Positions 32,686 through 37,138 of a stretch of DNA of 37,138 nucleotides are shown here, in pieces. Source of the stretch: Curtobacterium oceanosedimentum (GTDB lineage Bacteria; Actinomycetota; Actinomycetes; Actinomycetales; Microbacteriaceae); contig NZ_JAIXIG010000034.1 of assembly GCF_020297365.1 (NCBI RefSeq), positions 1-37,138 of the forward strand, in the 5' to 3' direction. The stretch's first letter is position 1; each line of letters opens with the position of its first letter. The notes below the pieces were generated by a model. That model had not been told where the DNA came from, searched no databases, and worked only from the letters and a program-made list of their open reading frames with translations. The position numbers were made by a program, and so were the translations under genes.

Positions 32686-32704
32686 TCCCCAGGTCTGGGG
32701 GGAC
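32686..32704. promoter_or_regulatory. Palindromic operator-like motif in the TetR/SGNH intergenic region
   Basis: TCCCCAGGTCTGGGGGGAC contains CCCCAG and its complement CTGGGG with a 2-nt centre. It matches the 7908-7924 element upstream of the adhesin in both halves (TCCCCAG and GGGGGGAC); only the centre differs, by 2 nt in length. It sits 22 bp before the TAGTGT -10 candidate, where an activator or repressor would contact the promoter. Confidence 0.5.
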
Positions 32705-32725
32705 GGTGACGCGTCAGGGAGTGGC

Positions 32726-32731
32726 TAGTGT
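32726..32731 (+). promoter_or_regulatory. Candidate -10 for the SGNH hydrolase gene
   Basis: TAGTGT fits TANNNT. Transcription would begin near 32738, giving a leader of about 27 nt before the TTG at 32765. Confidence 0.4.
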
Positions 32732-32764
32732 TGGCCGAGATCGTACCCGAAACGAAAGCTCACG

Positions 32765-33610
32765 TTGCCTCAGCACCAGCGCCCCTCCCGCCTGCCCGTC
32801 ATCGCCGCCGCAGCCTCCGTCGTGGTCCTCGCCACCACGCTGCTCGCCGCCCTCCCGAACACCGCGACCGCAGTGGAGGGGACCGGGACGACCGTGCCGG
32901 TGCCCTCGCCGAGCGGGCCCTCGGCGGGCGAGCCCACAGCGGTTCCGACGTCCTCGCCCGACGCCCCCGCGCCGACGCCCACGACCGACCCCACGGTCGC
33001 GCCGACCCCGAGCCCCACCACCGCACCCACGCCGACGCCGACGCCGACGCCGACCGCCTTGACGTACACCTACGCCGGCGACTCGCTGACCGGTATGCCG
33101 GCCTCCTGGATGCGGCAGATGAACGACCCGACCCTCGTCAGCGCCGGAGGGGTCGCGATCGGAGGCGCCACGTCCGCGCGCATCCTGGCCCGATCGTCGC
33201 CGAAGGAAGCAGACGTGCTGGTCGTGATGGCGGGCACCAACGACCTGCGGTACGGCTACAGCACGAAGTCGATCCTGCTGAACATCGACAAGATCGCGAA
33301 GAACGTCGGGGCCGACCACGTCGTGCTCGCAGCGATCGCGCCGTCCAACATCACGAAGTACAGCAAGAAGAAGATCGACCGGCGCAAGCAGGGGGAGATC
33401 CTCAACCGCGACCTGCAGAACCACGCGCTCACGCGTGGCTGGATGTTCGTCGACCCGTGGGCGGCCGACCGGCGGCTCGACGGCGGGTGGCCGTCCTCGC
33501 GCACGGTCGACGGCGTCCACCCGACGGTCGGGATGTCCAAGAAGGTCTCGGTCCGTATGCAGCAGGCGATCCACATCGCCGCGGAGGGCGCCAAGGGCGC
33601 TGCGGGCTAG
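32765..33610 (+). CDS. Secreted SGNH/GDSL-type hydrolase with Thr-Pro linker, 281 aa
   Basis: A secreted esterase-like enzyme. After a basic start, a signal peptide spans about residues 10-36. A low-complexity Thr/Pro/Ser linker (about 38-98) reaches out from the cell. The catalytic domain has A-G-D-S-L-T (block I, with the nucleophile Ser), G-G-V-A-I-G-G (block II), M-A-G-T-N-D-L (block III, with the oxyanion Asn), and D-G-V-H-P (block V, with the Asp and His). The four invariant residues S-G-N-H are all present. It could deacylate cell-wall or secreted sugars; the acylated polysaccharide of this locus is a plausible but untested target. The start is a TTG, the only initiator that keeps the basic signal-peptide N-region; it is less certain than the frame. 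Confidence 0.85.
   Translation: MPQHQRPSRLPVIAAAASVVVLATTLLAALPNTATAVEGTGTTVPVPSPSGPSAGEPTAVPTSSPDAPAPTPTTDPTVAPTPSPTTAPTPTPTPTPTALTYTYAGDSLTGMPASWMRQMNDPTLVSAGGVAIGGATSARILARSSPKEADVLVVMAGTNDLRYGYSTKSILLNIDKIAKNVGADHVVLAAIAPSNITKYSKKKIDRRKQGEILNRDLQNHALTRGWMFVDPWAADRRLDGGWPSSRTVDGVHPTVGMSKKVSVRMQQAIHIAAEGAKGAAG
33031..33054 (+). repeat. (GCCGAC)4 repeat in the linker of the SGNH hydrolase
   Basis: Four exact hexamer copies encode alternating Thr-Pro in the linker. Because the unit is 6 bp, slippage would lengthen or shorten the linker without breaking the frame. Confidence 0.7.
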
Positions 33611-33630
33611 CACCCGCGCGCACCGTGAGT

Positions 33631-33636
33631 CATACT
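33631..33636 (+). promoter_or_regulatory. -10 element of a leaderless promoter for the lipoprotein gene
   Basis: CATACT lies exactly 6 nt before the ATG at 33643. Confidence 0.45.
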
Positions 33637-33642
33637 CGCCCC

Positions 33643-34122
33643 ATGCAGTGGGGACGGATCGCACCGGTCGTGGCACTCGTCGTCGTGCTCGGCGGCACCC
33701 TGACGGGCTGTGACGGCGAGAGCCGCGTGCAGCCTGCCGACGGGGGCAGGGGGCTGACGTCCGTCGCGTGCGCCGCACGGATCGAGCTGGAGACCCCCGC
33801 CGAACGCCGCGACGCCGCCGACCTGGTCGTCGACGCCGACGTCACCAAGACCGACCGCACCGTGGAACCCCAGGGCATCTACGAGGTGTACGAGGCGACG
33901 GTCACGGACGTCACGAAGGGCGATGCCGTCACCCCGGGCGACACCATCCAGCTCATCAGCACCTCGGGCCAGTGCGAGACGAGTGGCGAACCGGTCGAGT
34001 ACCCCGAGGGCGACCCCCTCGCCGCCGAGGGCACCTTCCGGCTCTACCTCTCCCCCACCGAGGACGACGACCTCTGGGAGCTCGTCGCCCCCGGCGCCGC
34101 CGAGCCGCGACCCGCCGGCTGA
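33643..34122 (+). CDS. Small predicted lipoprotein, 159 aa
   Basis: A secreted lipoprotein of unknown function. The signal peptide ends in the lipobox L-T-G-C at about residues 20-23, so the Cys would be lipidated and the protein tethered to the outside of the membrane. The mature part is acidic, with a beta-rich domain of about 110 residues (V-V-D-A-D-V-T-K, Y-E-V-Y-E-A-T-V-T-D-V, G-D-T-I-Q-L-I-S-T-S) that looks like a small beta-barrel. It has two further cysteines. The ATG is supported by a leaderless -10. It lies 32 nt after the SGNH gene on the same strand but appears to have its own promoter. Confidence 0.82.
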   Translation: MQWGRIAPVVALVVVLGGTLTGCDGESRVQPADGGRGLTSVACAARIELETPAERRDAADLVVDADVTKTDRTVEPQGIYEVYEATVTDVTKGDAVTPGDTIQLISTSGQCETSGEPVEYPEGDPLAAEGTFRLYLSPTEDDDLWELVAPGAAEPRPAG

Positions 34123-34173
34123 CGCCGCAGCCCGCGAGCGCACACCGCAGCCCGCCGGCTGACACCGGAGCCG

Positions 34174-34845
34174 CTACGGCTGCTTCGGCACCGTCACGAT
34201 CCGGTTCTGGTACGCCCACACCACGGCCTGCAGCCGCGACCGCACCCCGAGCTTCGGCAGCATCCGCGCCAGGTGCGACTTGACCGTCGACACCTCGAGC
34301 ACCAGGGCCGCGGCGATCTCCTCGTTCGACATCCCCTGCGCGAGCAGCAGGAGCACCTCGCGCTCGCGGGCGGTGAGCACGCCGTCGGCCCGGTCGCCGG
34401 AGACGGGCTGCAGGCTCCGCCGCGAGACGAACTCGCGCAGTACCCGCCGGGTCAGGGCCTGGTCGAGCGTGCCGTTGCCGGCGGCGACCTGCCGCACGGC
34501 GTCGACGATGGTGTCCGGCTCGGCGTCCTTGAGCAGGAAGCCGGAGGCGCCGGCCTCGAGCGCCCCGAACACGTAGTCGTCCAGGTCGAACGTCGTCAGC
34601 ATGAGCGCCGGGATCGCCGGGTCGGCGTCCGGCGCGCAGAAGATCCGCGCGAGTTCGATGCCGTTCATCACCGGCATCCGGATGTCCAGGCAGGCGACGT
34701 CGGGCCGCGTCGCGCGCGCCAGCGCGAGCGCCTCGCCGCCGTCGGCGGCCACGCCGACCACCTCGATGTCCGGCTCCGCGCCGAGGAGCGCGGACACCCC
34801 GGCGCGGACCAGGGGCTGGTCGTCCGCGACCAGCACGCGGATCAC
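34174..34845 (-). CDS. NarL/LuxR-type response regulator, 223 aa
   Basis: The DNA-binding partner of the kinase encoded just upstream. The receiver domain (about 1-120) has V-A-D-D-Q-P-L-V at the start, D-I-R-M-P with the phospho-acceptor Asp near residue 54, L-T-T-F-D, and K-D-A near residue 108. The C-terminal LuxR HTH (about 155-215) has L-T-A-R-E-R-E-V-L, M-S-N-E-E-I-A-A and T-V-K-S-H-L-A-R-M-L-P-K-L-G-V-R. The start is GTG at 34845, overlapping the kinase stop in GTGA; the long in-frame extension to 35103 is only a shadow of the kinase gene. It probably activates its own operon and envelope genes. It converges with the lipoprotein gene. Confidence 0.93.
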   Translation of the reverse strand: MIRVLVADDQPLVRAGVSALLGAEPDIEVVGVAADGGEALALARATRPDVACLDIRMPVMNGIELARIFCAPDADPAIPALMLTTFDLDDYVFGALEAGASGFLLKDAEPDTIVDAVRQVAAGNGTLDQALTRRVLREFVSRRSLQPVSGDRADGVLTAREREVLLLLAQGMSNEEIAAALVLEVSTVKSHLARMLPKLGVRSRLQAVVWAYQNRIVTVPKQP

Positions 34846-36206
34846 GCGACCACCCCGGTGCCGTCGTCGGCCTGCGCGGGTGCGGCAGGTGCCTCCCGGC
34901 CGAGCGCCAGCTCCACCAGCCACCCGCCGGTGGCGGTGGGACCGGTCTGGAGGCGCGCCCCGACCAGGTCCGCCCGCTCGCGCATCCCCCGCAGGCCGTT
35001 GCCGCCCGACGGTGAGGTCCCGGCGGCCGGGACGGCGGCCGGTGCGTTCTCCACCCGGATCACCAGGTGGGTCGCGTCGCGGTCGTCGATGGTGACGGTG
35101 CACGGTGCGGACGGAGCGTGCAGGGCGGCGTTGGCCAGGGCCTCCTGGACGGTGCGGTACGCGGCGAGCTGCGCGAGCGGGCCGACACCGTCGGCCAGCG
35201 CGCGCTCCCCGGCGAGGACCTCGAGCCGCACGTCGCTGCGGAACCGCGCGCGCTCGGTCAGGTCGACGATCCCGGCGACGGTCTCGACGGCGCGTTCGGC
35301 CGGGGCGTCGTCGCGGAGCAGGCCGACCAGGCGGCGGAGGTCCTCGAGCACGGCGGTGCTCTGCTCGCGGACCTGCCGGGCGCCCTCGTGGGCACGCTCC
35401 GGGTCGGCGTCGATCTGCCGGTCGATCACCGCGGCCATGAGTGCGATGCCGGACAGGTGGTGGGCGGCGATGTCGTGCAGCTCGCGGGCCATCGCGGCAC
35501 GCTCGCGGGACACCGCGGCGTCGACCAGGGCGTCCTGCTCACGGTCGACGGCGCTGGCCTCGGCGGTGCGGGCGGAGCGGACCTCGCGACGGGACTGGAC
35601 GAGCAGGGTGACCAGGAGCGGCAGGCCGACGGCGCCGATCGCCTGCAGCACGCCGTGGCCGAGGGCGCCGGCGAGGCCCTCGGCGACGTCCCCGCGGAAC
35701 GCACCGCCGGCGACCGCGACCTGGATCGCGTCGCCGACGGTGACGCCGACCGCCGCGGCCAGGATCGCCGGCCAGAGCCGGGCGAGCGGGACGCGGAGCG
35801 TCGCGAGCACGACGGCGACGACCACCGGCAGGGCGGTCAGGCCGAAGAGCTCGACCACCTGCGGGGCGGTCGCGGCCACCACCACCGGCAGGGCCGCGAC
35901 CACGACGAGCACGGTGCGGGGTGCCCGCCGGGCGGCGAGCAGGGCGGCCGACTGGGCCAGCAGCCCGAGGGCCAGCACGGTCCACGGCCAGCTGGCGACC
36001 GCCGGGTACGTCGTGATGATCGACGTGCCGTCGGGTTCGGCCGCGTCCAGGGGCGGCAGCCCGAGCAGCAGGCCGAGGGCGACGACCGCCGTGCCGAGGG
36101 CGACGAACACGTCGACACGTCGGTCGCGCTGCGCGGTCGGTTGCGCGGGCTGCTGCGGACGCTGCGCGCTCGGGGTGCGCAGCGTGTCCTGCTCAGCGGG
36201 TGCCAT
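34842..36206 (-). CDS. Sensor histidine kinase (HisKA_3 type), 454 aa
   Basis: The sensor of the two-component pair. Six or so membrane helices lie between about residues 30 and 205 and have no recognisable extracellular sensor domain. The dimerisation motif E-R-A-A-M-A-R-E-L-H-D-I-A-A-H-H-L-S (about 240-257) carries the phospho-accepting His. The ATP-binding domain has N-A-A-L-H-A near residue 358 and G-G-N-G-L-R-G-M-R-E-R near 405. This arrangement is as in DesK/LiaS-type envelope-stress kinases. Its ATG lies 14 nt inside the end of the CPBP protease gene, and a TAGGAT sits 6 nt before it, so it could be read both from upstream and from its own leaderless start. Stop and next start overlap by 4 nt. 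Confidence 0.93.
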   Translation of the reverse strand: MAPAEQDTLRTPSAQRPQQPAQPTAQRDRRVDVFVALGTAVVALGLLLGLPPLDAAEPDGTSIITTYPAVASWPWTVLALGLLAQSAALLAARRAPRTVLVVVAALPVVVAATAPQVVELFGLTALPVVVAVVLATLRVPLARLWPAILAAAVGVTVGDAIQVAVAGGAFRGDVAEGLAGALGHGVLQAIGAVGLPLLVTLLVQSRREVRSARTAEASAVDREQDALVDAAVSRERAAMARELHDIAAHHLSGIALMAAVIDRQIDADPERAHEGARQVREQSTAVLEDLRRLVGLLRDDAPAERAVETVAGIVDLTERARFRSDVRLEVLAGERALADGVGPLAQLAAYRTVQEALANAALHAPSAPCTVTIDDRDATHLVIRVENAPAAVPAAGTSPSGGNGLRGMRERADLVGARLQTGPTATGGWLVELALGREAPAAPAQADDGTGVVA

Positions 36207-37138
36207 CGTTGGATCCTACGAGACGGGCGTCACCGGGGACCGGGGCGTCGAGGGGCAGGGCGCGTCGGGCCGGGTCGTAGCCCAGGCGGCCACGGGTCGC
36301 GACGAGGAGCACCGCGGCGGCGATCGTCGACATGATCGTCAGACCGATCATCAGCGTGCCGGCGGTCATGCTCGGGTACATCTCGGGGAACAGCGTCGAG
36401 ATCGTGTTGTTCACGCCGACGTGCAGCAGCAGGGCGAGCGGCAGGCTCTCACGGGTCTTGTTGAAGACCTGGATCATCACGACGTTGAAGGTGATGGTGA
36501 ACAGGGCGAACACGACGGGCTCGCTCCAGTGCGCGTTCGGCCAGCCACCCCAGTCGCTGAAGTACAGCGGCATGTGCCAGAGCGCCCAGATCGGACCGAG
36601 GATCGCGGCCGCGCCGAGGCCGCCGAAGCGGTGCTGCAGGCGGGGCAGGGCGAAGTCGCGCCAGCCGGGCTCCTCGCTCAGGCCGGTCGAGAACAGCTGG
36701 ATGATGAGTCCGGGCACGAGCATGGCGAAGGCCAGGGCCGAGGGGGCCCGCACGTCGCCGCCGGCGAAGGGCAGCGCGGACACGACGATCAGGGCCGGCA
36801 CCACGACGAGCGCCAGTGCGTACCAGTACCAGGCGACCCGCCAGCGGAACAGCCGGCCGACCCAGCGTCGGAGCCCGGGCCGTCCGTCGGCGACCGCGGT
36901 GACGATGAACGCGCTGCCCAACGGGCCGAGCAGCGCCCCGGGCAGCACGCCCGTGAACTGTGCGGTGCCCAGGACCTCGGGGAAGTGGATGTCCCACACG
37001 CCCATGCCGTGCGGGGACAGGATGTAGGGCACCCACGCGAGCCAGCTGAGGCCGAGCGCCATGGTGAAGAAGGACGCGAGCGGGTGCCGGGCGATGACGC
37101 CGCGGACACCCCCTCGGTCACGGGCTGCGGTGCCGGCG
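36193..37138 (-). CDS. CPBP-family intramembrane protease, 5' end outside the window
   Basis: Incomplete: the frame is open to the right edge. Before the internal Met at 37062 it continues with R-G-V-I-A-R-H-P-L-A-S-F-F-T, the usual N-terminal motif of actinobacterial CPBP proteins, so the true start lies beyond 37138. About eight helices are visible. The catalytic motifs are S-E-E-P-G-W-R-D-F-A-L-P (paired Glu and Arg), W-H-M-P-L-Y-F (the His), and H-V-G-V-N-N (His and Asn). It belongs to the subgroup with E-E-P-G-W-R, known from Abi-like proteins. The stop overlaps the kinase gene by 14 nt, so protease, kinase and regulator form one operon and may act in the same envelope response. Confidence 0.9.
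   Translation of the reverse strand, partial: AGTAARDRGGVRGVIARHPLASFFTMALGLSWLAWVPYILSPHGMGVWDIHFPEVLGTAQFTGVLPGALLGPLGSAFIVTAVADGRPGLRRWVGRLFRWRVAWYWYALALVVVPALIVVSALPFAGGDVRAPSALAFAMLVPGLIIQLFSTGLSEEPGWRDFALPRLQHRFGGLGAAAILGPIWALWHMPLYFSDWGGWPNAHWSEPVVFALFTITFNVVMIQVFNKTRESLPLALLLHVGVNNTISTLFPEMYPSMTAGTLMIGLTIMSTIAAAVLLVATRGRLGYDPARRALPLDAPVPGDARLVGSNDGTR
36213..36218 (-). promoter_or_regulatory. Possible internal -10 for the kinase gene, inside the protease gene
   Basis: TAGGAT on the minus strand is exactly 6 nt before the kinase ATG at 36206. It is also coding sequence for the protease C-terminus (codons for V-G-S), so conservation cannot be inferred from composition alone. Confidence 0.35.

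Noticed and set aside
35067..36335. A 422-codon rightward frame opposite the histidine kinase
   Set aside because: Gly/Arg/Asp-rich shadow without domain or start signal, and the kinase with HisKA_3 motif is unambiguous.

Overview
The window is high-GC DNA with dense, tightly packed genes. Actinobacterial hallmarks are visible: leaderless starts, LAxTG-type sortase signals, GTG and TTG starts, and strong C/G bias at third codon positions. Gene content and protein style suggest a member of the Microbacteriaceae, most likely Curtobacterium or a close relative. This placement rests on recognition, not on a search. There are 28 supported protein genes and no rRNA, tRNA, transposase, phage or CRISPR signal.

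Left part (1-10.6 kb), cell surface and small accessory genes. Two tandem paralogous membrane proteins (127-1455) are followed by an SRAP-domain DNA-protein crosslink protein (1503-2234). A perfect 25-bp bidirectional terminator hairpin separates these from a very large secreted adhesin read leftwards (2320-7794). It has a signal peptide, a propeller-like N-terminal part, about 15 tandem Ig/cadherin-like repeats, and a C-terminal LAFTG sorting signal. Next come two tandem 109-aa paralogs of unknown family (8078-8407 and 8521-8850), separated by a strand-skewed spacer. A VanZ-like protein (9111-9581) and a second, small LAFTG surface protein (9681-10238) follow.

Centre (10.6-29.5 kb), an exopolysaccharide locus of the Wzx/Wzy type built from several oppositely oriented blocks. 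It holds a DUF4012 protein, GDP-mannose 4,6-dehydratase and GDP-L-fucose synthase, five glycosyltransferases, three left-handed beta-helix acyltransferases, a Wzy-like polymerase, a glycosyltransferase-like protein of uncertain family and a Wzx-like flippase. It also holds a polyprenyl-phosphate sugar transferase that starts the repeat unit, a secreted Cys-rich BNR-like protein and a Wzz/BY-kinase chain-length regulator. The six genes from 29454 down to 22547 form one leftward operon, and four of its five junctions are 4-nt ATGA/GTGA overlaps. Together these genes can make a fucose-containing, probably acylated repeat unit on a lipid carrier, flip it, polymerise it and control chain length. 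No GDP-mannose synthesis gene and no partner phosphatase lies inside the window.

Right part (29.6-37.1 kb), regulation and envelope. It contains a CPBP-family membrane protease, a membrane-bound SpoIIE/PP2C phosphatase, a TetR-type regulator, and a secreted SGNH hydrolase followed by a small lipoprotein. It ends with a NarL-type two-component system whose kinase overlaps a second CPBP protease; that protease gene runs off the right edge.

The best leads for something new are the two 109-aa paralogs with their almost A-free spacer, a shared inverted GGGGAC-type operator upstream of the adhesin and the SGNH hydrolase, a set of GGGGTAC boxes around the paralogs, and the Cys-rich BNR-like protein inside the polysaccharide operon.
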